Shown piece by piece: positions 17,624 through 25,783 of a stretch of 64,000 nucleotides of DNA. Positions within the stretch are counted from its first letter, which is position 1, and each line of letters starts with the position of its first letter. A model generated the notes under the pieces. The model ran no database searches, had not been told where the DNA came from, and worked only from the letters and a program-made list of their open reading frames with translations. This DNA is from CAVQWT01 sp963717705 (GTDB lineage Bacteria > Pseudomonadota > Gammaproteobacteria > Burkholderiales > Casimicrobiaceae), in the NCBI GenBank assembly GCA_963717705.1, contig CAVQWT010000002.1, positions 1 to 64,000 on the forward strand, written 5' to 3'. A program made the position numbers and the translations under genes.

Positions 17624-18103
17624 ATGTTCGGGTTCCTGCAGGGCCGCAAGGAGACGCCGCGTCTGGAGACGCTGCGGAAGCTCGACCTGTTCTCGACACT
17701 GTCGCGCTCCGAGCTGCGCGTCGTCGACGGACTGCTGCACGAGCGCAGCTTCCTCAAGGGCGAGATCGTGTTCGACCAGGGCGAGGAAGGCCAGGCGCTG
17801 CACGTCGTCATCGCCGGCCGCGTGGTGGTCTGCCGTCAGGGCGAACCCGACACCGGACGGGTCCGGGTGATCGAAGCTGGCGGCATGTTCGGCGAGCTCG
17901 CGCTGCTGGTCGAGAACGCGCCGCGAGCGCTGCAGGCGCGCGCCGAGGAGGACTGCGTGCTCGCCTCGCTCGCGCGCGGCGACCTCGAAAGCCTGCTCGA
18001 CACGCACGCGGTGATCGCGTCGAAGATCCTGCTCCAGTTCACGCGCCACCTCGGCCGGCTGCTGATCGAGCAGTCCGCCGGGAGCGACCGGCGCTCGTCA
18101 TGA
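17624..18103 (+). CDS. Cyclic nucleotide-binding (CNBD) domain protein
   Basis: 159 residues, a stand-alone cNMP-binding beta-roll (about 20-135) with KGEIVFDQGEEG and the phosphate-binding-cassette-like GGMFGELALLVENAPRALQA. There is no helix-turn-helix or catalytic domain, so it is not a CRP-type regulator. Its stop codon overlaps the ATG of the next gene (ATGA), indicating translational coupling with the AI-2E family membrane protein, which it may regulate. Start chosen at ATG 17624, with GGAGGG about 13 bases upstream. Confidence 0.85.
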   Translation: MFGFLQGRKETPRLETLRKLDLFSTLSRSELRVVDGLLHERSFLKGEIVFDQGEEGQALHVVIAGRVVVCRQGEPDTGRVRVIEAGGMFGELALLVENAPRALQARAEEDCVLASLARGDLESLLDTHAVIASKILLQFTRHLGRLLIEQSAGSDRRSS

Positions 18104-19248
18104 AGTCGATGCGAATCACGAGTGCCCACACCAGCCGGTATCTGTCGAGCGGACCGCTGGTATGGGCGGCGACGATCATCTGCACGACGCTGCTGCTGGT
18201 GCTGCTGAAGCGGGTGCTGTGGCTCGTCGTGCCGTTCCTGTTCGCGATCATCCTCTATTACGCGCTGTTTCCGGCGGTGAAGCGCCTGACGCTGGCGGGC
18301 GTCGCCCGCGAGACCGCGGCCGCGCTCGTCGCCGGCGCGTTCTTCGTCGCGGCGCTGGCGGCGATGCTGCCGACGCTGCCCTGGCTCGCGGCGCAAGCCG
18401 TCACCGGAGAGGAGGCGGCGCTGCGCTACCTCGCGGGTGGGCGGGCGCTGGTCGACCACACGCTGGTCGCGCTCGAATCGCAGTTCGGATTCCTCCGGCG
18501 GATGGAGTTCAGTGCCGAGGTTGGCCGGAAGCTCACGGAATTCAGCGGCAGCTACGTCCAGGAGCACCTGACCGGCGCGCTGCTCGGCGTCGCTGCGTGG
18601 CTGCCGGCCATGCTGCTCGCGCCCTTCTTCGCCTTCTTCTTTCTGCGCGACGGCCAGCGATTCCTGAAGTTCCTGTGCGAGTCGGTGCCGAATGCGTACT
18701 TCGAGCGCACGCTGTACATGATCGAACGCGTCGACGGCACGGCCCGCGCCTACTTCCAGGGCATGCTCAAGCTCACGGTGATCGACACGGTCTTCCTCGG
18801 GCTCGGGCTGTGGGCGATCGGCATGCCCCATGCGTTCGCGCTCGGGCTGATGGCCGCGATGATGGCGTGGGTGCCGTTCATCGGATCGGTCATCGCCTGC
18901 GCGATCGTGGTGCTGGTGGCGGCGACGGATTTCCCGGCCGATCCGTGGGCCGTCTACGCGGCCGTCGGCCTGTTCCTCACGGTCCGACTGCTCGACGATT
19001 TCGTGTTCATGCCGCTGACCGTCGGCCGCAGCCTGCACATGCACCCGTTGCCGACGGTGCTGCTGATCTTCATCGGCGGCGCCGTGGCGGGGGTCCCCGG
19101 GCTGATCCTGGTGCTGCCGCTTGCCGGCGTCGTGATGGTGGTCGCGGGGACGATCGGCGGCATCGTCAACGACCCGCGGCTGCGCGCCCGGCACGCCTTT
19201 GCCAAGGCGCTGCTGACCCGGCGCATCACCGCCGACCTGAAGCCCTGA
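18100..19248 (+). CDS. AI-2E family transporter (UPF0118)
   Basis: 382 residues with about eight hydrophobic helices. An N-terminal pair is followed by a soluble insertion (about 105-165) and then the family-typical membrane block with FFAFFFLRDGQRF, a GLWAIGMPHAFALGLMAAMM stretch and PFIGS. The superfamily includes the AI-2 exporter TqsA and sodium-dependent transporters; the substrate cannot be predicted. It overlaps the preceding CNBD gene by four bases, so the pair is likely a functional unit. Confidence 0.9.
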   Translation: MKSMRITSAHTSRYLSSGPLVWAATIICTTLLLVLLKRVLWLVVPFLFAIILYYALFPAVKRLTLAGVARETAAALVAGAFFVAALAAMLPTLPWLAAQAVTGEEAALRYLAGGRALVDHTLVALESQFGFLRRMEFSAEVGRKLTEFSGSYVQEHLTGALLGVAAWLPAMLLAPFFAFFFLRDGQRFLKFLCESVPNAYFERTLYMIERVDGTARAYFQGMLKLTVIDTVFLGLGLWAIGMPHAFALGLMAAMMAWVPFIGSVIACAIVVLVAATDFPADPWAVYAAVGLFLTVRLLDDFVFMPLTVGRSLHMHPLPTVLLIFIGGAVAGVPGLILVLPLAGVVMVVAGTIGGIVNDPRLRARHAFAKALLTRRITADLKP

Positions 19249-19250
19249 AC

Positions 19251-19268
19251 CGCGCGGGATCCCGCGCG
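19251..19268. other. Perfect 18-base palindrome downstream of the AI-2E gene
   Basis: CGCGCGGGATCCCGCGCG, a perfect inverted repeat just after the stop codon and 21 bases before the next ATG. No T run follows on either strand, so it is not a standard intrinsic terminator; it could be an RNA 3'-end hairpin or a chance GC palindrome. Confidence 0.4.
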
Positions 19269-19288
19269 CGCCCGAACCGGAGACGCGA

Positions 19289-19840
19289 ATGAGCACGACC
19301 GGCAGGACCGCGGGTGCCGCCGCGGGCGTCGTCCTGGCGGCCACCACCGTCGCGGCCGCCCTCGCCGTCGTGCTCGGGCTGCGGCTCGCCGGCCGGCACG
19401 AGGCGGGCGGATTCCTCGGGTACGGAACGCTGCTCGCCGACATCAACCTGGTCGTCGAGATCCTGCTGGTGCTCGGGCTCACCGTCGGCATGCTGCTCGC
19501 GCGCACCGGCAACATCGATGCCCACCGCCGCAACCAGACGACCTGGGTGCTGGTCAACCTGGTCTTCGTCGTGTTCCTGATGGCGGGTGCGATCGCGAGC
19601 TTCCGGTTCAACGGCATCGCCGACTTCAGGAACCTCGGCAACGCGATCACCTGGCTGCATGCACTGCTCGGCACGCTGACCGTCGTCGCCGGGTCGTGGC
19701 TGGTCCTGCAGATGAACGACCTCCTTCCCCGCGCCTGGCACGTGCAGCACTGGAAGCTGCTGATGCGGGCGACGCTGGCGGGCTACTGGCTGGTCGCGCT
19801 GGGCGGGATCGTGACCTACTACTACTGGTACGCCGCGTGA
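19289..19840 (+). CDS. DUF420-like integral membrane protein
   Basis: 183 residues with about five transmembrane helices. Conserved-looking residues include NLVVEILLVLGLTVGMLLAR, HRRNQTTWVLVNLVFVVFL, WLHALLGTLTVVAGSWLVLQ and a terminal YWLVALGGIVTYYYWY. The pattern of histidines at helix ends resembles the DUF420/CtaM-like family associated with cytochrome oxidase. No oxidase genes are present here, so the function remains unknown. Confidence 0.65.
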   Translation: MSTTGRTAGAAAGVVLAATTVAAALAVVLGLRLAGRHEAGGFLGYGTLLADINLVVEILLVLGLTVGMLLARTGNIDAHRRNQTTWVLVNLVFVVFLMAGAIASFRFNGIADFRNLGNAITWLHALLGTLTVVAGSWLVLQMNDLLPRAWHVQHWKLLMRATLAGYWLVALGGIVTYYYWYAA

Positions 19841-19844
19841 GCCG

Positions 19845-20825
19845 ATGGCGGCCTTCCCCGTCGCGATGACTGCGTTGCGCGCCGGCCGGGCGGTCCTGCT
19901 CGCCGTGGTGCTCCCCGGTGTCGCGATGGCGCAGGCGCCCGGTGCCGCCCAATGTGCGGCGCGCAGTCCCGCCGCCGCCGCGGCAGTCGCCCGGCGTGCG
20001 CCGGTCGCCCTCTACTACGACCTGAAGCTCGCGCTGGTGGGCGGCCGCGTGTACGAGTGGCGCGGCGACGAGCGCCCGCGGCAGCTGCTGTCCGGCGCCG
20101 CGCACGTCGCGGTGAACGCGGGTCACGGTCACGCCATCGACGCGGACAATCGCCTGCTGCGGTGGGCGGCGGGCTCGGATCGGACCGAAGTCGTGCTCGA
20201 CGACGTGGCCTACGTCGCGGCTGGCGAAAGCGGGATGCTGGCGATACGCTGCGACGGCAGCCTGTGGCAACGCAAGGCCGGAGCGCGCGATTGGAACCCC
20301 GTCGCGGACGCCGCGATCCACGCCTGGGTCGGCGACGGCGCGGACTATTACGTCGACCCAAAGGGCCGGCTGCACGCCGCGGGCAGGGCGCACCGGGGGC
20401 AGTACGGCAACGGTCACCTGGAAGAGTCCGGCGGCTGGATCGCCGTCGCCGAGGACGCCGTCGCGGTTTACGCACACACGGGGCACGCGGTGTACCTGCG
20501 CCGCGACGGCGCCGTGCTGGGCACGGGCGGCAACCGCTTCGGCCCGCTGGGCGAGCACGGCTACGGCGACAAGGCGGTGCGCTGGGGCGTGGTCTTCGAC
20601 GGCGCCCGCGGGCTCGGCACCGGCAGCCGGCACAGCGTCGCGGTCCGCGCCGACGGCAGCCTGTGGTCCTGGGGCTCCGCCGACGGCCTGAAGCCGAAGC
20701 GGGTGCTGGGCGACACGTCGGCGGCGACCGGCGGGGACAGCGAGACGCTGGCGATCCTGAACGACGGCACGGTGTGGGCCTGGCCCGTGGGATCTCCGCC
20801 GCGGAGAGTCATCCCCCCGCCCTGA
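19845..20825 (+). CDS. Secreted RCC1-like repeat protein
   Basis: About 326 residues; the start may instead be the second methionine (MTALRAG), 7 codons later. A signal peptide ends around GVAMAQAP. The body contains RCC1-type repeats, best seen in RHSVAVRADGSLWSWGSADG, YLRRDGAVLGTGGNRFG and MLAIRCDGSLWQR, predicting a beta-propeller in the periplasm or outside. No enzyme motif is visible. The start lies 5 bases after the preceding stop, so the two are probably co-transcribed. It is unrelated in detail to the RCC1 gene at 57-59 kb, which has Cys-rich KCWG repeats. Confidence 0.75.
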   Translation: MAAFPVAMTALRAGRAVLLAVVLPGVAMAQAPGAAQCAARSPAAAAAVARRAPVALYYDLKLALVGGRVYEWRGDERPRQLLSGAAHVAVNAGHGHAIDADNRLLRWAAGSDRTEVVLDDVAYVAAGESGMLAIRCDGSLWQRKAGARDWNPVADAAIHAWVGDGADYYVDPKGRLHAAGRAHRGQYGNGHLEESGGWIAVAEDAVAVYAHTGHAVYLRRDGAVLGTGGNRFGPLGEHGYGDKAVRWGVVFDGARGLGTGSRHSVAVRADGSLWSWGSADGLKPKRVLGDTSAATGGDSETLAILNDGTVWAWPVGSPPRRVIPPP

Positions 20826-20898
20826 AGCTCGCCGCCCGGGAGCGCCGCCATCCGCGCGGACTCGTTTGACCGGGTTCCGACTATGACGCCCCGCCGCA

Positions 20899-21267
20899 AT
20901 GGTTCATAATCAAGCTGCGTCGGATCAGGGCGCAAAGCTTGGGGAGAGGTCGTTGGTTTCGTCTTCGGAATCCGGGAACAGGCGGGCGCTGCAGCCGCTC
21001 AACCAGCAGTTGCCTTCCACGGCGCGGTGGGCGGCGAGTCTTCCCGACGAGGTTCAGCCGCTGACCCTGCTGCAGATGCTGCCGCGCATCGCGAACACCA
21101 TCGCGCACCTCTGGCACGACGGCGATGCGCTGCGCCAATGCCTCGACGACCTGCTGGTCGACCGCCGCGGCGGCCGTCGCGGTTTCCCGGCCGAGATCCA
21201 GAACGAGCTCCTGATCCTGCGCGAGTATTGCGAAGGCCGGTTCCCCGGGGCCTCGCCCCCCGCCTAG
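20899..21267 (+). CDS. Conserved hypothetical protein, unknown function
   Basis: 122 residues with no signal peptide or transmembrane helix. The helical central part (LTLLQMLPRIANTIAHLWHD, DALRQCLDDLLVD) and the closing FPAEIQNELLILREYCEGRF look conserved, and the latter has an amphipathic helical pattern. I recognise no catalytic or binding motif. It converges on the sugar dehydrogenase gene, which ends 16 bases away. An alternative start downstream of the first methionine is possible. Confidence 0.6.
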   Translation: MVHNQAASDQGAKLGERSLVSSSESGNRRALQPLNQQLPSTARWAASLPDEVQPLTLLQMLPRIANTIAHLWHDGDALRQCLDDLLVDRRGGRRGFPAEIQNELLILREYCEGRFPGASPPA

Positions 21268-21283
21268 TCGCCGCGCTTGCGCT

Positions 21284-22462
21284 TCAGCTCGCCGGCTCCA
21301 GCCGCAGCAGCGCACCCTCGCCTTCGGACAGCACGTAGAGGCAGCCGTCGGGCCCCGCGCGTACGTCGCGCGTGCGACCGGTGCCCTTGATCCGCTCTTC
21401 GCCCACGATGGTGTCGCCGTCGAGGGTCAGCCGCGCCAGCAGCTGGCCGGCAAGTGCGCCGACGAACAGGTTGCCCTTCCATTTCGGAAAGCGGTCGCCG
21501 GTGTAGAACGCCAGGCCCGACGGGGCGATCGACGGCACCCACTTCCACAGCGGCTGCTCCATGCCGGGCTTCGCCGTGCCCTCGCCGATCTTCGTGCCCG
21601 TGCCGTAGTTGGCGCCCCAGGTGATCACCGGCCAGCCGTAGTTGCGTCCGGCGCGCACGATGTTGACCTCGTCGCCGCCCTGCGGCCCGTGCTCGTGGGC
21701 CCACAATTCACCGGTGACCGGGTGCAGCAGCGCGCCCTGCACGTTGCGGTGGCCGAGGCTGAAGATCTCCGGAAGCGCGCCCGCGCGGTCCAGGAAGGGA
21801 TTGTCCGCGGGAACCTTGCCGTCGTCGGCGATGCGGACGATCTTGCCGAGGTGAGTGGCGAGGTTCTGCGCTTCGTCCATGCGCCCGCGATCGCCCAGCG
21901 TGACGAACAGGCTGCCGTCGCGGCCCCACACCAGCCGCGAGCCGAAGTGGTTGCCCGAGCTGCCCTTCGGCTGCTGCCGGAAGATGACCTCGACGTTCTC
22001 CAGGCGGTAGCCCGCCGTGGCGTCGCCGGCGAGCCGGCCGCGCGCGACTTCGGTGCCGACGCCGGACGCGCCGCCCTCGGCGTAGCTCCAGTAGACGAGC
22101 CCGTTGCGTGCGAACTGCGGATGCGCGGTCACGTCGAGCAGGCCGCCCTGCCCGTGCACGCGCACCCCCGGCAGGCCCGCGACCGGTTTCGGCAGCAGCC
22201 TGCCACCCTCGATCACCCGCAGCCGGCCCGGCTTTTCGGTGACCAGGATGCGCCCCCCGTCGATGAACGCCATGCCCCACGGCAGTTCGAGCCCGGTGGC
22301 GACCGGGACCACGCGGACGCGGTAATCCTGCGTGGTGAGAATGCGGTCGGCGGCGGCCGGCGGCGCCGTCGCGGCGATCACCGCGACGACGACGATCGCG
22401 GCCGCCGCAAGGGCCAGCTGCACGGTGCGGGTGCGGCGGCGAGGCGTCGCGGGTACGTTCAT
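21284..22462 (-). CDS. PQQ-dependent aldose sugar dehydrogenase (soluble GDH-like)
   Basis: 392 residues with an N-terminal signal anchor (residues about 14-37) and a six-bladed GSDH propeller. Typical motifs are LPWGMAFIDGGRILVTE, GQGGLLDVTAHPQF, GHRNVQGAL, EHGPQGGDEVNIVRAGRNYG and IAPSGLAFY, the last two contributing to the PQQ/calcium site in this family. It oxidises aldose sugars in the periplasm and passes electrons to the respiratory chain. No PQQ synthesis genes are in the window. The SnoaL-like gene lies 57 bases upstream on the same strand. Confidence 0.9.
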   Translation of the reverse strand: MNVPATPRRRTRTVQLALAAAAIVVVAVIAATAPPAAADRILTTQDYRVRVVPVATGLELPWGMAFIDGGRILVTEKPGRLRVIEGGRLLPKPVAGLPGVRVHGQGGLLDVTAHPQFARNGLVYWSYAEGGASGVGTEVARGRLAGDATAGYRLENVEVIFRQQPKGSSGNHFGSRLVWGRDGSLFVTLGDRGRMDEAQNLATHLGKIVRIADDGKVPADNPFLDRAGALPEIFSLGHRNVQGALLHPVTGELWAHEHGPQGGDEVNIVRAGRNYGWPVITWGANYGTGTKIGEGTAKPGMEQPLWKWVPSIAPSGLAFYTGDRFPKWKGNLFVGALAGQLLARLTLDGDTIVGEERIKGTGRTRDVRAGPDGCLYVLSEGEGALLRLEPAS

Positions 22463-22519
22463 GGCGGGCAGGAGATCGGTGGCAGGAGCACGGTTGGAGC
22501 GTCGGCGACGCCGAAGGTT

Positions 22520-23029
22520 TCACCCGGGCGGCTTCGGGCAATCGCAGGCGTCGTCGCCCCGGTCGAAGACGACGCGCCAGACCCCGGGTGCTTCGAGCCG
22601 CCACGTCGAAGTGAACGTCCCGATGTGCTTGCCCGACGGGTCGCGGACCGGGCCCGACGTCAGCGCCAGCGTGCCGGACGCCAGCACGACGACGTCCTGC
22701 GGCTCCCACGAGAACGGCGCGACGGGCCGTTCGTAGAAACGCTTCCACGCCGCGGCGACGGCGTCCCGGCCGACCACCGGCCCGGGACCGGAGAAGAAGA
22801 CCGCTTCCTCGGAGACGAACGCTGCGAACGCCGCATGATCGCGGTCGGCCATCGTCTTCGCGAACGCGCGCTCGGCGGCGGCGACCTGGCGGACGAGTTC
22901 GGCGTTGGACGTGGTCGCGATGGCAGTTGGGGCCGAGGCGGCGGGCCCCGGCGCCGGCGCGGTCGTCGCGCAACCCGCGAGCAGGGACACCCACGCGATC
23001 AGTACGGGTACGGCGAGCACGCTGCGCAT
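22520..23029 (-). CDS. SnoaL/DUF4440-like (NTF2-fold) lipoprotein
   Basis: 169 residues. The signal ends with lipobox SLLAGC, so it is a probable lipoprotein. The mature part is an NTF2-like cone fold of the DUF4440/SnoaL type: VAAAERAFAKTMADRDHAAF, FVSEEAVFFSGPGPVVGR and a final TSTWRLEAPGVWRVVFDRG. Related proteins bind small molecules or act as ketosteroid-isomerase-like enzymes; catalytic residues cannot be assigned here. Start chosen at MRSVLAVPV, which begins the signal peptide. Confidence 0.78.
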   Translation of the reverse strand: MRSVLAVPVLIAWVSLLAGCATTAPAPGPAASAPTAIATTSNAELVRQVAAAERAFAKTMADRDHAAFAAFVSEEAVFFSGPGPVVGRDAVAAAWKRFYERPVAPFSWEPQDVVVLASGTLALTSGPVRDPSGKHIGTFTSTWRLEAPGVWRVVFDRGDDACDCPKPPG

Positions 23030-23067
23030 GACGGCACCTCCTTGCGGACGACGGAGCGGGCCGGCGT

Positions 23068-23496
23068 TCATTCGTGGTCCGGTCGCCGGCGGCCGGCCTT
23101 GGTCTCGCCGCGCCGCACCTTCTCGTCGACCCGGCGGCGCTGCGAACTCCGGGTCGGTCGCGTCGGCCGCCTCGGCGCCTGCACCGCCGTCGCCGTGTCG
23201 ACCAGCGCCTGCAGCCGCGCGAGCGCGTCGTCGCGGTTCTGCTCGAGGCTGCGATAGCGCTGCGCCTTGATGACGATGACGCCGTCCGCGCTGATCCTCC
23301 GGTCCGGATGCGCGACCAGGCGCGCCTTGACGTCGTCGGCCAGCGACGATGCGCCGATGTCGAAGCGCAGGTGGACCGCATTGCTGACCTTGTTGACGTT
23401 CTGCCCGCCCGCACCCTGCGCGCGGATGGCGGTGATCTCGACTTCGTCGAAGGGGATCGCGATCACGGCGGGCTGGAAGATGGGTCGGCGCGGCAC
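23068..23496 (-). CDS. arfB: Alternative ribosome-rescue factor B (peptidyl-tRNA hydrolase)
   Basis: 142 residues, the usual ArfB length (about 140). The catalytic GGQ is in AQGAGGQNVNKVSNAVHLRF, and the C-terminal tail is strongly basic (RRPTRPTRSSQRRRV, then KVRRGETKAGRRRP), which in this family enters the mRNA channel of stalled ribosomes. It hydrolyses peptidyl-tRNA on non-stop complexes without needing a stop codon. Stand-alone gene, divergent from the bufferin operon. Confidence 0.93.
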   Translation of the reverse strand: MPRRPIFQPAVIAIPFDEVEITAIRAQGAGGQNVNKVSNAVHLRFDIGASSLADDVKARLVAHPDRRISADGVIVIKAQRYRSLEQNRDDALARLQALVDTATAVQAPRRPTRPTRSSQRRRVDEKVRRGETKAGRRRPDHE

Positions 23497-23587
23497 GGGC
23501 GACGCCGCCTTGCTCGGCGCCGGAATGGGAACGATGATACCGCGCCCGCGCCGGCCGCCGCCCGGTCGACCCGGGAGGCGTCCCGCA

Positions 23588-23616
23588 GGCCGGGGGCGCG
23601 CCTGCGGCCCCCGGCC
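23588..23616. other. Strong GC hairpin upstream of bufA
   Basis: Perfect 10-base arms GGCCGGGGGC (23588-23597) and GCCCCCGGCC (23607-23616) with a 9-base loop. There is no T run. It directly abuts the putative -35 element of the bufA promoter and could insulate or modulate it. Confidence 0.5.
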
Positions 23617-23647
23617 GTAAGGTTCCCCGCGCCGCTGCGACTACAAT
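23616..23647 (+). promoter_or_regulatory. Putative ECF-type promoter of the bufferin operon
   Basis: CGTAAGG (23616-23622) and CGACTA (23638-23643) with 15 bases between them, upstream of bufA. The GTAA..N..CGxC shape is typical of extracytoplasmic-function sigma promoters, and bufferin genes in Caulobacter are known to be ECF-controlled. TACAAT at 23642-23647 could alternatively be a sigma70 -10. No ECF sigma gene is visible in the window. Confidence 0.4.
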
Positions 23648-23717
23648 GTCGCCGCCGCCGCACCGCTGCCGATCGGTCCGGGCGGACACTCTTTCCACCT
23701 TGCCAAAGGAGTCACCC

Positions 23718-24027
23718 ATGCAACGCCAGCTGCTCGCAGCCACCGCCTTCGCCCTCGCCGCCCTCGCGTCGGGCGCCACGCTCGCCGCCGACGAGAAGAA
23801 GGACCCGATGAAGGACCCGATGATGGGCGACAAGGCCGGCCAGGAGAAGTGCTACGGCGTGTCGCTCGCCGGCAAGAACGACTGCGCCGCGGGCCCCGGA
23901 ACCAGCGTGCGCCGGCACGTCCAAGTCCGACTACCAGGGCAACGCCTGGAAGATGGTCGCCAAGGGCACCTGCACGACGATCAAGACGCCGAAGGGCACC
24001 GGCTCGCTGACGCCGGTCAAGGCCTGA
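23718..24027 (+). pseudogene. bufA: Bufferin precursor BufA (DUF2282), frame broken by one base
   Basis: Small exported precursor: signal peptide through SGATLAAD, then KDPMKDPMMGDKAGQEKCYG and NDCAAGPGTS. The frame then slips. Deleting the G at 23907 restores TSCAGTSKSDYQGNAWKMVA and KGTCTTIKTPKGTGSLTPVK, ending at TGA 24025 and giving 102 residues with the four conserved cysteines of BufA1. Family knowledge: BufB/BufC modify cysteines of this peptide to create copper-buffering groups. AAAGGAG precedes the ATG. The frame is kept perfectly on both sides, so the extra base may be a sequence error. Confidence 0.8.
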
Positions 24028-24058
24028 TCGCACGCCCGACCCGGACCGCGGTACCGCA

Positions 24059-24892
24059 ATGACTCCCTCCGCCGGCCTGTCGCTGAAGCCGCAGCATTTC
24101 GACGCGGCGCTCGCTTCGGCCGCGGGGGGCCTGTGGTTCGAGGTGCATCCCGAGAACTACATGGTCGACGGCGGGCCGCGGCTCGCCTGGCTCGAACGCA
24201 TTCGCGCGCGGCATCCGCTGTCGCTGCACGGTGTCGGCGCGTCGCTGGGCGCGGACGCCGATCCCGACTTGCGCCACCTCGCGCGGCTGGCGGCGCTGTG
24301 CGAGCGCTTCGAGCCGGCGCTGGTGTCCGAGCACCTCGCGTGGTCGGCGTGGCGCGGCGTCTACCACGCCGACCTGCTGCCGCTGCCGCGCACCCGGCCG
24401 GTGCTCGACCGGCTGGTCCGCAACGTCGGCCGGATGCAGGACGCGCTGGGCCGCAGCATCGCCATCGAGAACCCGTCGCACTACCTGCGCTTCGACGCGC
24501 ACGAATACGACGAGGTCGACTTCCTCGTCGAGCTCGCGCGCCGCAGCGGCTGCGGCCTGCTGCTCGACGTCAACAACGTCCACGTCGGCGCCAGCAACCT
24601 CAGCTACGACGCCGCGGCCGTCATCGACCGCGTGCCCGGCGAGCTGGTGCGCGAGGTCCATCTCGCCGGCCACTCGGCGGACCCCGCGCTGGGGGATGCG
24701 CTGCTGATCGATTCGCACGACGCTGCGGTCGCGCCGGTGGTGTGGGCGCTCTACGAGCGGCTGATCGCGCGCATCGGCCCGCGGCCGACGCTGATCGAGC
24801 GCGACGACAACATTCCGGAGTTCACCGAGCTGCTCGACGAGCGGCGGCGGGCGCAGGACGTGCTGCGGCTTGCGGAGGGCATCGCGGCATGA
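24059..24892 (+). CDS. bufB: BufB, DUF692-family multinuclear non-heme iron oxidase
   Basis: 277 residues, complete DUF692 TIM barrel starting GLSLKPQHFDAAL. Metal-ligand stretches typical of the family are visible: WFEVHPENYM, SLHGVGASLG, SEHLAWS, IENPSHYL, LDVNNVHVGASNL, REVHLAGHS and LIERDDNIPE. MNIO enzymes use several iron ions to convert peptide cysteines into thiooxazole-type groups. It lies 31 bases after bufA and 55 bases before bufC. Confidence 0.92.
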   Translation: MTPSAGLSLKPQHFDAALASAAGGLWFEVHPENYMVDGGPRLAWLERIRARHPLSLHGVGASLGADADPDLRHLARLAALCERFEPALVSEHLAWSAWRGVYHADLLPLPRTRPVLDRLVRNVGRMQDALGRSIAIENPSHYLRFDAHEYDEVDFLVELARRSGCGLLLDVNNVHVGASNLSYDAAAVIDRVPGELVREVHLAGHSADPALGDALLIDSHDAAVAPVVWALYERLIARIGPRPTLIERDDNIPEFTELLDERRRAQDVLRLAEGIAA

Positions 24893-24947
24893 GCCCCCTG
24901 GCCGCTTCGAGGGCGAACACCGGGGAGCGCATCACGAAGGTGGCGAA

Positions 24948-25783
24948 GTGAGCACGCCGCTCGCCGACTATCAGGACGCGTTTGCGCAGGCGCTGTTCGC
25001 GCCGGTGCCAGACGCAGCATCCCTCGGCCGATGCGGCAACCGCAGCTGACGCGGTCGCCCGACTCGCCGCCCAGCCGGGATTCGCCGTCTACCGCAACAC
25101 GGTGCTGAAAGGCGCCATCGACGCCATCGAGGCCAACCATCCGGCGGTGACCCGGCTCGTCGGCAGCGAATGGCTGCGCGCGGCGGCGGCCGTGTTCGTC
25201 CGCGCCCGGCCGCCGGTCGAGCCGTCGCTGCTGCACTACGGCGCCGGGTTCGCCGATTTCCTCGCCGGCTTCGCGCCGGCGGCCGGGATGCCGTGGCTCG
25301 CCGACGTGGCGCGCCTCGATCGTGCGTGGACCGAGGCGCACGTCGCCGCCGACGAACCGCCGGTCGCAGCCGCCGCGGTCGCCGCGCTCACCCCGACGGA
25401 GCTTGCGCGGACGGTGCTGCGGCCGCACGCGGCTGCACGCTGGCACGTCGCGGCCGACGCGCCGGTCCGCACGCTGTGGCAGCGCAACCGCGCGAGCGCG
25501 GCGGAAGTCCCCGATGCCGACGTCGGACGCGACCTCGACTGGCGCGGCGAAGGCGCGCTGCTGACGCGGCCCGGCAGACGCCGTCGAAGCGGTTGCGCTC
25601 GATGCGGCAGGGGCCGCGTTCCTCGACGCCTGTGCCGCGGGCGGCACGCTGGCCGATGCCGCCGCCGCGGCGCTGGCAGTCGACCCTGCGACCGACCTGG
25701 CCCGGCTGATGGCGACGCTGCTCGCCGCCGGCGCGTTCGGGCACCTCCAGCTGCTTCCCGAATCGAACGAGGTCGCAGCATGA
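24948..25783 (+). pseudogene. bufC: BufC (DUF2063) DNA-binding-domain-like partner, two frame breaks
   Basis: Starts at GTG 24948 (STPLADYQDAFAQALFAPVP), shifts frame around 25000-25040, continues with QPGFAVYRNTVLKGAIDAIE, RLVGSEW and YGAGFADFLAGFAP, then shifts again at the CCC at 25570-25572. After the second shift it reads ADAVEAVALDAAGAAFLDAC and ends with LQLLPESNEVAA at 25783. The length (836) implies two extra bases. DUF2063 proteins recruit the precursor for BufB. Its stop overlaps the next ATG (ATGA). As in bufA, both flanks are perfectly conserved in frame. Confidence 0.8.

Noticed and set aside
12117..17699. A single 1860-codon open frame on the minus strand
   Set aside because: Only the first-third (in genome coordinates, 12117-14351) is a real gene, the prolyl oligopeptidase. 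The rest runs antisense to the TehA-propeller gene, has low-complexity Arg/Ala/Gly content and no domain; it is an artefact of high GC.
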